Assembly: GCF_022398475.1 (NCBI RefSeq)
Contig: NZ_JAKEVM010000002.1
Span: 62,001 to 126,000, forward strand
Direction: 5' to 3'
Source: Pseudoalteromonas shioyasakiensis
GTDB taxonomy: Bacteria > Pseudomonadota > Gammaproteobacteria > Enterobacterales > Alteromonadaceae
Length of the DNA stretch: 64,000 bases
Shown here piece after piece: positions 25,695-33,659 of this stretch. A program made the translations under genes and the position numbers. The notes beneath the pieces are model-generated. The model ran no database searches. It was given only the letters and a program-made list of their open reading frames with translations, and was not told the origin of the DNA. Each line of letters begins with the position of its first letter. Position 1 is the stretch's first letter.

Positions 25695-26195
25695 TTAATT
25701 ACTGGTAATGGTAACAAAGCTAGTCGCGAACTCTTTTTCGCCTTTAATAGTGACTTTGCCGTCTTTCGTTAAGTCGATTTCAACGCGGGTGTAATCCCGG
25801 CCACCTTCTTCACGTACAACTTCAACATTTAGTAGGTAGCTACCAGGTTTAACTGGATTACCTTTTAAATCTTTACCTTGCCACTCAATGGTGTAAGTGC
25901 CAGGGCGTTTTGTTGCACCTGTTACACCATCAAAGCTGTCGTTGCTACGACCTGCTTTTCGCCACCACTGACGTAAGTCTTTAAACCATTCAGCTTTTTC
26001 GACCCAAAGTGCAATAGTGGTAACGTGTTTACGTTCAGGTGTTTCTAGCCATAACGCCACGTAAGGGCGATGATATGGAGAAACATCTAGCTCAGGTAAG
26101 GTAAATTCAACGGTTAGGTTGGGATCTTTTGCAAAGCTCAGTGGGCTGAACAAACAGCCAATTAGTAGAGCAACGAGTAAGTGGGCTTTTTTCAT
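25695..26195 (-). CDS. DUF2271 periplasmic protein
   Basis: A 166-residue protein with a signal peptide (LLVALLIGCLFSPLSFA). The family pattern is visible: LPELDVSPYHRPYVALWLE, WVEKAEWFKDLRQWWRKAGRS and DGVTGATKRPG, then an Ig-like ending. Function is unknown; DUF2271 usually accompanies PepSY-TM and DUF4198 proteins in iron-responsive clusters, as here. Its start overlaps the stop of the PepSY gene by one base, implying translational coupling. Confidence 0.84.
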   Translation of the reverse strand: MKKAHLLVALLIGCLFSPLSFAKDPNLTVEFTLPELDVSPYHRPYVALWLETPERKHVTTIALWVEKAEWFKDLRQWWRKAGRSNDSFDGVTGATKRPGTYTIEWQGKDLKGNPVKPGSYLLNVEVVREEGGRDYTRVEIDLTKDGKVTIKGEKEFATSFVTITSN

Positions 26196-26827
26196 TAAGA
26201 TACTCCTTTAAGTTGAGGCACCCAAACTAGATAAATAACCAAAGGCGTGGCAACACCAAGCAGCGTTAACCAAAGGCCTGCGGCACGTTTTTTACGGTTT
26301 TGAAAGAGAATAAATAATCCGGTTATAGCAAACAGAATCATCAAAACAGCTGAGATATCAATCACCCAGCTCCATGCTTCGCCTGTATGGCGGCCTTTGT
26401 GTAAGTCACCAATCAGACTCATAAAGCCACCAGTTTGATAATCAATATTAAGTTCACCGGTTTGAAAATCGATTTCGGCGTAGGCAAAGCCAGCCGGAAG
26501 CGGGTAGTCGAGCATTACCAAGGCATCTTCTTTTTCCCACTCAATACTTTTTACATTGTTGAGTGAAAACTGCTGTTGCATGTATTGCTCTATTTCAGGG
26601 TAAAGGCTTGGTAATGTATCGAGGTTTGCTTGTGCTTTTTCGAATAGCTCTGCAGAAACAAGTAGTTGGTTCTGACCATTATGTTTATCATTTTCGAGCC
26701 AACTAACGTGGTTAAGAATGATGCCACTGACACAAAACAAAATAAGCAAAAAGAATAAGGCCGTTGAAAGGTATATGTGTAAGGCGCGGCTAACGCTATA
26801 AAAGCTGCGTTTGTTAAATGAGAACAT
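26195..26827 (-). CDS. PepSY-associated membrane protein
   Basis: A 210-residue inner-membrane protein with an N-terminal helix (IYLSTALFFLLILFCVSGIILNH), a periplasmic PepSY-like part (LDYPLPAGFAYAEIDFQTGELNIDYQTGG) and two C-terminal helices. The LHKGRHTGEAWSWVIDISAVLM segment is typical of PepSY-TM proteins, some of which are reductases of ferric siderophores. It heads an operon with DUF2271 and DUF4198 and is preceded by a Fur-like box. A part in periplasmic iron handling is likely but not demonstrated. Confidence 0.83.
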   Translation of the reverse strand: MFSFNKRSFYSVSRALHIYLSTALFFLLILFCVSGIILNHVSWLENDKHNGQNQLLVSAELFEKAQANLDTLPSLYPEIEQYMQQQFSLNNVKSIEWEKEDALVMLDYPLPAGFAYAEIDFQTGELNIDYQTGGFMSLIGDLHKGRHTGEAWSWVIDISAVLMILFAITGLFILFQNRKKRAAGLWLTLLGVATPLVIYLVWVPQLKGVS

Positions 26828-26858
26828 AATGCGGTTTATTCGTTAAAGATACAAATAT

Positions 26859-26877
26859 GATAATGATTTGCATTACT
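26859..26877 (-). promoter_or_regulatory. Fur-box-like site before PepSY operon
   Basis: GATAATGATTTGCATTACT agrees with the 19-bp Fur consensus (GATAATGATAATCATTATC) at 14 positions. It lies about 30 bases upstream of the PepSY start, where a repressor would block the promoter. Confidence 0.65.
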
Positions 26878-26915
26878 GATAACAAGCAGGTTTACGTTCT
26901 TTACATTTCTTTGTG

Positions 26916-27416
26916 CTAGAAATGAATAGCGAGGTAAGCCATAACAGCTAGTTGCGAACTGAGAAAACAAGCAAGCAACATCAAGCGCATCTGTGTGGTT
27001 ATATTAACTTGAATTAGGGTTGGTTTATTTGGCTCAGATGGGCGGTTAATTAAATAGGCTAATACGCTCAATTCAATCACTGCTACTAAATACATCACCC
27101 AAATTGGCGCGGCACTTAGTAGTAAAAAAGCATATCCGATAGCCATACCAAAACCTGCTAATAACTTAGCACGGGTAGGGACAACCTTATGCTCTTGCCA
27201 AAACCTTAACGGTTGGCCGTATCTGGGGTGGTTTAGCAGCCAGGCAGAAAGCTTGGGTGATGAGCGGGTAAAGCACGCCAATGCGAGTATAAAAAAGATA
27301 GTCGTAGGCATCACAGGTAATGCAATACCTATGATACCTAAACCCACCATCAATAACCCGAGTAATTGATAGCAGCCATTTTTATAGGCGGTAAACGCCG
27401 CTCTCACATTCATCAA
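26916..27416 (-). CDS. DUF454 (YbaN) membrane protein, copy 1
   Basis: A 166-residue inner-membrane protein of the YbaN/DUF454 family: LLGLLMVGLGIIGIALPVMPTTIFFILALACFTRSSP, then LLNHPRYGQPLRFWQEHKVVPTRAKL. A further C-terminal segment absent from copy 2 adds another hydrophobic helix. Its start overlaps the stop of the heme oxygenase by four bases (ATGA type). DUF454 next to heme oxygenase is a recurrent pairing; its function is unknown, possibly a heme or porphyrin-handling membrane step. Paralogue of the gene at 28321. Confidence 0.85.
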   Translation of the reverse strand: MMNVRAAFTAYKNGCYQLLGLLMVGLGIIGIALPVMPTTIFFILALACFTRSSPKLSAWLLNHPRYGQPLRFWQEHKVVPTRAKLLAGFGMAIGYAFLLLSAAPIWVMYLVAVIELSVLAYLINRPSEPNKPTLIQVNITTQMRLMLLACFLSSQLAVMAYLAIHF

Positions 27417-27991
27417 TAAAACTGGGCCTGATAAAACTTAAATCGTTGCAGTGCTTGCTCGGCACCTTTTATCAAGGTGGCTTGTTGCTGTTCACAGAGC
27501 TCAAGGTTATCAATAAGATGACTTAGTTGACAGTCTTTAGAGTATTCACTGGCTTTAGCAAGGTAGCGTGCACCACGTTGATTATTTAACTTTAGCTCAG
27601 CTTCTACCTGTTTGCCTAATGTAGCTGCAGAAAATTGCGCTCCTTCAATTACATACAGCCAACCAAGTACATAGGCAAAGTCAGCATTTTGAAAGCGGCA
27701 GGGTTGCTGATGATGATTTGGTAATGGGTGCTTTAAATCGTCTAAGTCCTGCTTGATTAAAGATAATCGCGTACGATCATGTAAGTTATCTATATATTGA
27801 TGTAAACCAGCATGCTCGTAGAGGCCTTTTAATTCTAACTGGTAAGCATACTGTAAGGTTAAAAACTTTTTATAGTTATCTAAATCAGCACTAGGCGCTA
27901 GCGCTAATAAATGATGATCAATATCATCGGTTATGATGCTTATCGCTTGTTTTAGCTTTTCAGCTCGAGAAAGTAGCTCGAGTATTGGCAT
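27413..27991 (-). CDS. Heme oxygenase-like protein lacking the proximal His
   Basis: A 192-residue paralogue of the bacterial HemO/PigA-type heme oxygenase family. The ATG at 27991 is preferred over a TTG upstream because AGGA is correctly spaced. GWLYVIEGAQFSAATLGKQ and RGARYLAK match the family. When aligned to the second copy (KTATTDVHNNVD), this protein reads KQAISIITDDIDHH, so the proximal heme-ligand His is Thr21. The distal helix GS..GAA becomes GAQFSAA. His26 and His27 lie five to six residues later and might substitute. It may be inactive, bind heme differently, or serve as a heme carrier. Confidence 0.8.
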   Translation of the reverse strand: MPILELLSRAEKLKQAISIITDDIDHHLLALAPSADLDNYKKFLTLQYAYQLELKGLYEHAGLHQYIDNLHDRTRLSLIKQDLDDLKHPLPNHHQQPCRFQNADFAYVLGWLYVIEGAQFSAATLGKQVEAELKLNNQRGARYLAKASEYSKDCQLSHLIDNLELCEQQQATLIKGAEQALQRFKFYQAQFY

Positions 27992-28132
27992 GAATATGTT
28001 CCTCAGCAACGTCTTTAGAGTAAATGCACGGGGTAGTTGATGTTGTCATAGGGTTATACCCATAATTTCTAAGTGATAATCAAGCAAAGCTGCTATACAG
28101 CTTTTAACAATAAACCGGGCTTGGAATGGTGA

Positions 28133-28158
28133 TATATAATAATGATTTTCATTTGTAT
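28133..28158 (-). promoter_or_regulatory. Fur-box-like site before heme oxygenase copy 1
   Basis: Contains AATGA-TTT-TCATT (28141-28153), a symmetric core within TATAATAATGATTTTCATTTG. It is about 150 bases upstream of the heme oxygenase copy 1 start in a 329-base gap that otherwise holds no convincing gene. Confidence 0.6.
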
Positions 28159-28301
28159 AGCCAGAAAATGTTTTTACTAAAGGTACAGATCGGACCTGAA
28201 TATTCTTTCTTTTGTGTTTGTAACGTTTTATCAATACTCCAAAGCTACATTATTAAAAAGTAAAAAAGCATGGAGGTTTTTGACTGTGAAGTTTAGTTCC
28301 A

Positions 28302-28319
28302 ACATGCTTTATAGCATGT
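28302..28319. terminator. Hairpin after DUF454 copy 2
   Basis: ACATGCT-TTAT-AGCATGT, perfect 7-bp stem directly beyond the stop codon of DUF454 copy 2. No T-run follows, so termination would be weak; it may protect the mRNA end. Confidence 0.35.
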
Positions 28320-28320
28320 A

Positions 28321-28710
28321 CTAAGCGATACTTGATGGTCGTGTAAGGATATATGTCACAATAAGAATCTTTATAAAACCAATCATGAAAACCAGCCATA
28401 GAGCGGGTTGTGCAAAGGCTAATAATGAGAAACTAAAACATATACACGTTACTGCCATGAGCTTTGCTTTGACAGGTATTACTTTGTTTTCTTGCCATAA
28501 ACGCAATTTTAATCCAAAGCGAGGGTGGTTAAGTAACTGCTTTGCATGTGTTGGTGAAGCATGACTAAAGCACACTAGGGCAAGTATAAAAAAAATCGTT
28601 GTTGGCATAATAGGCAAAGCCATACCTACAACTCCTAGAGCTACTAAAGTAAACCCACTTAGTTTTAGTGCGGTTTGTTTGTACCTTATTAGTCGAAGGT
28701 TAAATTTCAT
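28321..28710 (-). CDS. DUF454 (YbaN) membrane protein, copy 2
   Basis: A 129-residue inner-membrane protein with the full DUF454 pattern (FTLVALGVVGMALPIMPTTIFFILALVCFSHASP, LLNHPRFGLKLRLWQENKVIPVKAKL), the usual family length. Its ATG overlaps the preceding heme oxygenase stop by four bases. It is the partner of the canonical heme oxygenase and likely the ancestral module from which the 26916 copy arose by duplication. Confidence 0.87.
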   Translation of the reverse strand: MKFNLRLIRYKQTALKLSGFTLVALGVVGMALPIMPTTIFFILALVCFSHASPTHAKQLLNHPRFGLKLRLWQENKVIPVKAKLMAVTCICFSFSLLAFAQPALWLVFMIGFIKILIVTYILTRPSSIA

Positions 28711-29297
28711 GAATACACTTGGCTTTGAAATTGTTGAAAGCGTGTAAAGGCTTGGCGAGCACCTTCAATTAGAGCAGCTTCTTGGGCTTGTGTTAGCTCT
28801 AACGTGTCTATTAGTTGTGTGAGTTCTCGCCATGCACTTCCTCGACCTGCTCCAGGTCCTTTCAAATATCGAGCGCCATGGTTAGCATTAAAGTTTAGCT
28901 GTGCCTCTACTTGCTTACCAAGCATAGCAGCTCCAACTTTTGAGCCCTCAACAACATAGAGCCAACCTAAAGCGGTAGCAAAATCTGTCTCATGGGTGAT
29001 AGAAGGTTCTAAAGTGGTTTCTGGTAATGCGTATTTCAGGTCTTGAAAGTCCTGTTCTAATAAAGACAAGCGACGACGTGCGATTAGATCATTTATATGC
29101 TTAGCAAGTTCTGGGTGTTCGTATAATGCACTGACATCTTTCAAGAAGTTGTACTGTAAACTTAAAAATAATAGATAGCTGCTTGTATCGGCAAATGGGT
29201 TTTGGGCCATGATGCTTTTATCGACATTATTGTGCACATCAGTCGTTGCTGTTTTTAGTGCTTGAGATCGCGAATGTTCAGTAATGGTAAGAGACAT
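28707..29297 (-). CDS. Biliverdin-producing heme oxygenase
   Basis: A 196-residue cytoplasmic enzyme that cleaves heme to biliverdin, CO and Fe2+. The proximal His22 lies in KTATTDVHNNVD, matching the segment around the proximal His of Neisseria HemO. The distal helix GWLYVVEGSKVGAAMLGKQ and the NHGARYL loop are conserved. It follows the TonB-dependent receptor by 69 bases and overlaps DUF454 copy 2, so imported heme can be opened to release iron. Probably iron-repressed through the Fur-like site before the receptor. Confidence 0.9.
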   Translation of the reverse strand: MSLTITEHSRSQALKTATTDVHNNVDKSIMAQNPFADTSSYLLFLSLQYNFLKDVSALYEHPELAKHINDLIARRRLSLLEQDFQDLKYALPETTLEPSITHETDFATALGWLYVVEGSKVGAAMLGKQVEAQLNFNANHGARYLKGPGAGRGSAWRELTQLIDTLELTQAQEAALIEGARQAFTRFQQFQSQVYS

Positions 29298-29366
29298 GTT
29301 TACTCCATAGTTAAATCACATTGCAGTGAAAAATGATCGCTGCAATGTATAAGGTAAAATAAGAAC

Positions 29367-32000
29367 TTAAAGTTTGATTTCTAGGCCAAGAGTAATGGTC
29401 TTTCCAGGCTCGGGCATGGCGACAATAGAACCCGTTGAAACTTTATATTGGTCAGTTAGATTAGTTACAGATGCATAGCCACTCAGGCTTTCGTTGAACG
29501 TGTAATCAAGGTAAAAATCTAATTGATAACCAGATGGGATATACTCAAGTGCATCAACACCTGTTGATGATAAGAAGCCGCCAGGGTGGCGCTTATCGGT
29601 ATGCTTTTTATAAATAAAACCTGTATCTAATGAATCATCAAACAAGGTTGCACCGATATTGACGATGTAACTCTTTTCTGGAGGAATTCGCAACGGGGTT
29701 AAACTGCCTAAAAAGCCTTCACTATTACAACGTTCAGCACCGCCAATATCTGCCAATTCATTTGAACACATCTCTACGTCTTGGTAATTGATCATTGATG
29801 CAGATGCATAGAGGTACTGACTTTTATAATCTAGTTTTAACTCGATACCGGGAAGGGTGAATGAGTCATAGTTTGTAAATGCATAGGTGCGTTGCCAAGA
29901 ATACGCTTCAGGATCCTTGTTGGGTAGGTTCGCCGTAGCAAGCATATCTTTTATTTCAGTGTGGAATAGGCTGAAATTGAAAGTAAAGTTATCATTGGTT
30001 GCGATGATGTCACTAAATGTGCTTTCAATATTCAATTCGTATGAATTTGTTCGCTCAGGAGTAATTGGGTAGCCGGGTGAGAAAGAAAACACCTCATTAG
30101 AAACGGTTCCCTCGTATAAACTCGGCATTCGATATGCCTTACTATACTTAGCAGATACAAATGTGTTGCCAATCAGAAGATATGAAGCTTGCAAGGTTAA
30201 ATCTAGTTTAGCATCAAAGTCATGCTCTAATTCAGCTTGGCGGTCTTCAATTTTGGCATCATGAAGGTTCATGTTTAGTAGTAGTTCTAAGTCATTAAAA
30301 TCTAATTGCGCATTAGCAAAAAAGCTATTTGAGGTTCGCTTACCATCACGTGATGTAGGGTATTTTGTATAGAAGGTGTCTTCATAACCTTCTTTTGGTT
30401 TTAATTCTTCAGACTGCCACGCGTAGCCAGTGGTCAAGGTTGTAGGGATTTGGCTGGCAATTTTAAAGCTTGATACATTATAAGCACTAAAGCCTGAACG
30501 AGTATTTGCATACTGGTGGGTATATTGTAATGCGTTTGAACCTAGGTTGCTTGCCAATGCATTGTATTGATCTAATTTTGCATGCGTGTTCCAAAGGTTC
30601 AATTTCAAATCGATAAGCGAGTTGTTCGTTGGTAAGTAGTGGTAAATAGCACTGATACTATTTACATGTGCTGTACCAAGTTGCCATTGTGGCATTGCCT
30701 CTTCACCTGCACGAATTTCTTCCCATGAGCCGTCAGGTAGGCGGCGGTAATCACCTTCTTCATATTTATGCCAATAAGAAGCGAGCATTTCCCCAGCGGC
30801 TTGTTGATGATGGCGGGTATTGACTTCGAGAGTGTGTTCATCGGTAAACTCATAGCTAAATTTAGCTAAGTAAGATTCACTTTCAAAGCTCGTATTAACG
30901 ACTTCTGCGCCAGGTGATACCGGAGGGTGAATTTCAAAAGTACTCAGCCAACCCTCAACAACTTCAACAAAATCTTCATAACCATTACTACCAGCAAAGT
31001 AGTTGCCGACCTTTTTGTCACTAAAAGCAAATACTGCGCTGAAGTCATCATTTTTATAAGCTGTAGCTAAAACCATTGACCCGTTTTCAAAGTCTGTAGT
31101 GTTATGGCTTGGCGCTACTTGGTAATACTCTTGCTCTACAGGGTCATCACTTACTTTTGGCATAGAGTTGTTGTTGTATGTTTTTAGTTTTACTAATGCG
31201 CCTAAATTTTGACCTTCCTTTAAAATATCAGCAGGATTTAAAGTGCTCATACTGACTGTGCCACCGATAGCGCCTGCGCTAAATGGTGAGGCTTTTGCCG
31301 CAGGGCCTTTTTCGACATTCACTGTACTGATCAGGTCTGAGTCAATGTAAGTGCGATCAGAGGTGCCCATATAACCGCGGTTAGTGTGAGTAGACTGTAA
31401 GCTACCATCAATAAAAATGGGAACTCGGCCTTCACCCTGGACGCCTCGGATGCCCACGTCTAATGCACCTGCTTCGTTACGAATATTATTCGCCTCAATT
31501 CCTGAGAAAGTTGAAAAAATATCAGAGTTTGAGAGGCCGCTTGTGCGGTCCATCTCTGCTCGAGTTATTTTTAATTGCGTACCTTTTACTACGATAACTT
31601 CTATATCTTTTTGTTTTTCTGTTAAATCATTAGAGACAGCGCTGTCTTTATCGGTAGTAGAAGAGGTTGAGTTTATTGAATTGGTCGACTTTATAACAAT
31701 ACTGTTATCGATTACTTCTGCACGAATAGCTGTATTCTTAAGAGCGACTTCTAAAGCATCATATACTGATTTTTGGCCATGTATTGAAGGAGCGACAATA
31801 CCTTCTAATATTTTTGCATCAGCAATAAGGTTCATGTTCGCTTGCTGTGCTAGTTGGTTTAGTGAGTTACTTAATGATTGCTCAGCAATGTTAAAATTAA
31901 ATACCGCTCTATCTTGAGCGGCAAGGGGAGCGCTTAGGGCTAACCCAAGTGCAAATGCCAAAGGTGATAATTTAGTGGTTAAAGAGTAAGGGGTTTTCAT
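29367..32000 (-). CDS. TonB-dependent receptor with STN signalling domain
   Basis: An 877-residue outer-membrane receptor. A signal peptide (LALGLALSAPLAAQ) precedes an STN domain (about 35-110, LSNSLNQLAQQANMNLIADAKILEG), the module that talks to a FecR-type anti-sigma factor. Then come the plug (IRGVQGEGRVPIFIDG) and a barrel containing YSKAYRMPSLYEG, like the FRAP-region of heme receptors. It is followed by heme oxygenase and preceded by FecR and FecI, so the ligand is probably heme or a heme-carrier complex; a siderophore cannot be excluded. A Fur-like site overlaps the leader. Confidence 0.86.
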   Translation of the reverse strand: MKTPYSLTTKLSPLAFALGLALSAPLAAQDRAVFNFNIAEQSLSNSLNQLAQQANMNLIADAKILEGIVAPSIHGQKSVYDALEVALKNTAIRAEVIDNSIVIKSTNSINSTSSTTDKDSAVSNDLTEKQKDIEVIVVKGTQLKITRAEMDRTSGLSNSDIFSTFSGIEANNIRNEAGALDVGIRGVQGEGRVPIFIDGSLQSTHTNRGYMGTSDRTYIDSDLISTVNVEKGPAAKASPFSAGAIGGTVSMSTLNPADILKEGQNLGALVKLKTYNNNSMPKVSDDPVEQEYYQVAPSHNTTDFENGSMVLATAYKNDDFSAVFAFSDKKVGNYFAGSNGYEDFVEVVEGWLSTFEIHPPVSPGAEVVNTSFESESYLAKFSYEFTDEHTLEVNTRHHQQAAGEMLASYWHKYEEGDYRRLPDGSWEEIRAGEEAMPQWQLGTAHVNSISAIYHYLPTNNSLIDLKLNLWNTHAKLDQYNALASNLGSNALQYTHQYANTRSGFSAYNVSSFKIASQIPTTLTTGYAWQSEELKPKEGYEDTFYTKYPTSRDGKRTSNSFFANAQLDFNDLELLLNMNLHDAKIEDRQAELEHDFDAKLDLTLQASYLLIGNTFVSAKYSKAYRMPSLYEGTVSNEVFSFSPGYPITPERTNSYELNIESTFSDIIATNDNFTFNFSLFHTEIKDMLATANLPNKDPEAYSWQRTYAFTNYDSFTLPGIELKLDYKSQYLYASASMINYQDVEMCSNELADIGGAERCNSEGFLGSLTPLRIPPEKSYIVNIGATLFDDSLDTGFIYKKHTDKRHPGGFLSSTGVDALEYIPSGYQLDFYLDYTFNESLSGYASVTNLTDQYKVSTGSIVAMPEPGKTITLGLEIKL

Positions 32001-32030
32001 TCATTTACATCCAAGTAATTAACTAACTAA

Positions 32031-32056
32031 AATGAAAACGAATGAGAATGAGAATC
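32031..32056 (-). promoter_or_regulatory. Fur-box-like repeats before TonB receptor
   Basis: Overlapping Fur hexamer-type repeats (AATGAAAACG followed by AATGAGAATGAGAATC) in the 77-base gap between fecR and the receptor gene. Direct GAGAAT repeats are common in Fur sites. Confidence 0.6.
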
Positions 32057-32077
32057 CCTCAATAAAAACTTTAAAAA

Positions 32078-33022
32078 TTATAGTTTGTTTATAATTATCT
32101 GATCTTTTTCTGTTTTTATTTCAACAGGAACTACATGGGGTAATAATTTTAAAAAATTATCCAATTCTGAGGCATTAAATGTTCCAGACAAAGGTAGTTG
32201 GCTCAATTCATTGCTGGCAAATTTAAATTCTCTGTCATGGTATCGGTTGAACTCTACAAAAACTTCATTGAGAGGTGTGTTGTCAAAAATTAGTCGCCCA
32301 TGTTGCCATGCATCAATAAGAGTTGGGTTAATATTTTCAACAGAGATACCTTGCTCATTAACATAAGCTTGCTGACCTTGTATTAGTTCAACAGTATGCT
32401 GATTACTTTGAACCTTGACTCTACCATGCGAGACGCGAATGCGTGTGTTTAATGGTTTTTTATCGACTGTAAACCTAGTACCTAACACGGTTATTTTAGT
32501 GGTATCTGTATTGACGATAAATGGTCGCTTGGGGTTTGTCGTAACATCAAATAAGGCTCGCCCTTTTACTAAGGTATTAGAGCGAATGTGCTCATTAAAA
32601 TTAATGTTTAGGTTTGTTTGTGCATCTAAATATAGCTTAGAGCCTTCTGGTAGGTTTACTTCAAGCTGCTCACCAACTGCTGAGCTATATTGAGCACTGT
32701 AATCGCTGCTTTCAGTATGAGGCAATAATGTGAAACTGATCAGGCTTATCATGAATATCGCTAAGCATGCTGCTGTTGCCATCCATACATTTGCTTGTGA
32801 AAAACGAAAGACTTTTGATGTAGATAGGTTCTCGATTTCTTGTTCTGAAAACTGTGCTAACAAGCCGTCTATTTGTTTACTTTCTTCGAAAATAGTCTTG
32901 TGATCAGGGTTTAGTGAAAGCCAGTACTGAAATTGCTCTTCTTGTTCTGTAGTAAAGCCACACTTTTGCTGTTCTAGCCACTTATTTGCTTGCTCTTGCA
33001 ATAATGCTTGCTGACGGTCCAT
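32078..33022 (-). CDS. fecR: FecR-family anti-sigma/sigma regulator
   Basis: A 314-residue inner-membrane protein. Residues about 1-80 form the cytoplasmic DUF4880-like anti-sigma part (ANKWLEQQKCGFTTEQEEQFQYWLSLNPDHKTIFEE). One membrane helix follows (VWMATAACLAIFMISLISFTLL) and then the periplasmic FecR domain (GEQLEVNLPEGSKLYLDAQTNLNINF, GRALFDVTTNPKRPFIVNT, ITVLGTRFTV). It would receive the signal from the STN domain of the receptor and control the ECF sigma factor encoded 11 bases upstream. Confidence 0.9.
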   Translation of the reverse strand: MDRQQALLQEQANKWLEQQKCGFTTEQEEQFQYWLSLNPDHKTIFEESKQIDGLLAQFSEQEIENLSTSKVFRFSQANVWMATAACLAIFMISLISFTLLPHTESSDYSAQYSSAVGEQLEVNLPEGSKLYLDAQTNLNINFNEHIRSNTLVKGRALFDVTTNPKRPFIVNTDTTKITVLGTRFTVDKKPLNTRIRVSHGRVKVQSNQHTVELIQGQQAYVNEQGISVENINPTLIDAWQHGRLIFDNTPLNEVFVEFNRYHDREFKFASNELSQLPLSGTFNASELDNFLKLLPHVVPVEIKTEKDQIIINKL

Positions 33023-33033
33023 TGTATACTTTC

Positions 33034-33504
33034 CTATTTTCTATTCAGTGTTTCACGGCATAACATCATGGCTGTTGCTAGGTGCTTTTCAACCATACTA
33101 ACAGAAATGTTCATTTGCGATGCAATTTGATGTTGGCTAAGATTTTTAAACTTATAAAGTACAAAGGCTTGTTTTGTTTTTTGCGGCAGCTGTTCAATGC
33201 ATTGGTAAAGTTGCTTGAGTTGTTGCTGTGCCGCGAGTTTTGATTCTGGCTCAAAGTCAGCGGGAGCAATAAGATCTAGTTCAACCTCTTCGGTTACTTT
33301 TCGCTTTTTACGATACTGATCAATAACAATGTTTTTTGCTGTAGTAAAAAATAGAGCACGCTGCTGGGTTGAATCATGATTTGGATTGTTTTTCTTATGA
33401 TTCAGTATCCTTAAGTAGGCTTCTTGTACAATGTTTTGCGCCTTTTCTTTACAGCCAACGGAGCGTGAAATGTAATTTAAAACTTCAGCGTAATAGCGTT
33501 CCAA
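33034..33504 (-). CDS. fecI: FecI-like ECF sigma factor
   Basis: A 156-residue sigma factor of the FecI group. Region 2 is visible (KAQNIVQEAYLRILNH, LFFTTAKNIVIDQYRKKRK) and region 4 (IEQLPQKTKQAFVLYKFKNLSQHQIASQMNISVSMVEKHL). It should direct RNA polymerase to the receptor promoter when the ligand is sensed. A possible degenerate Fur site (inverted AATGGCAA/TTTGCATT) lies at 33561-33585 upstream. The order fecI-fecR-receptor is classical. Confidence 0.9.
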   Translation of the reverse strand: MERYYAEVLNYISRSVGCKEKAQNIVQEAYLRILNHKKNNPNHDSTQQRALFFTTAKNIVIDQYRKKRKVTEEVELDLIAPADFEPESKLAAQQQLKQLYQCIEQLPQKTKQAFVLYKFKNLSQHQIASQMNISVSMVEKHLATAMMLCRETLNRK

Positions 33505-33610
33505 AAGTCACCTTTTTAGGTAATTTAAAAAGGAAAAGGATACTAGCTGCCAGTCAATTAAATGGCAATAGTTTTCGTTTGCATTTGTGGCTGGTTTGAG
33601 GTGTGACAAA

Positions 33611-33633
33611 TAGCCCAGCGCAAGGCTGGGCTA
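33611..33633 (-). terminator. Hairpin after porin gene
   Basis: TAGCCCAGC and GCTGGGCTA form a perfect 9-bp stem; on the minus strand it follows the porin stop by 27 bases and is followed by TATTTGT, moderately T-rich. Confidence 0.6.
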
Positions 33634-33659
33634 AATAGATGTATGGAGCAATAGGGTTA

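Noticed and set aside
28046-28234. A 62-residue frame on the minus strand between the two heme oxygenase modules
   Set aside because: It overlaps the Fur-like box and promoter region of heme oxygenase copy 1, is rich in basic residues without a recognisable domain, and has no ribosome site. Treated as chance.
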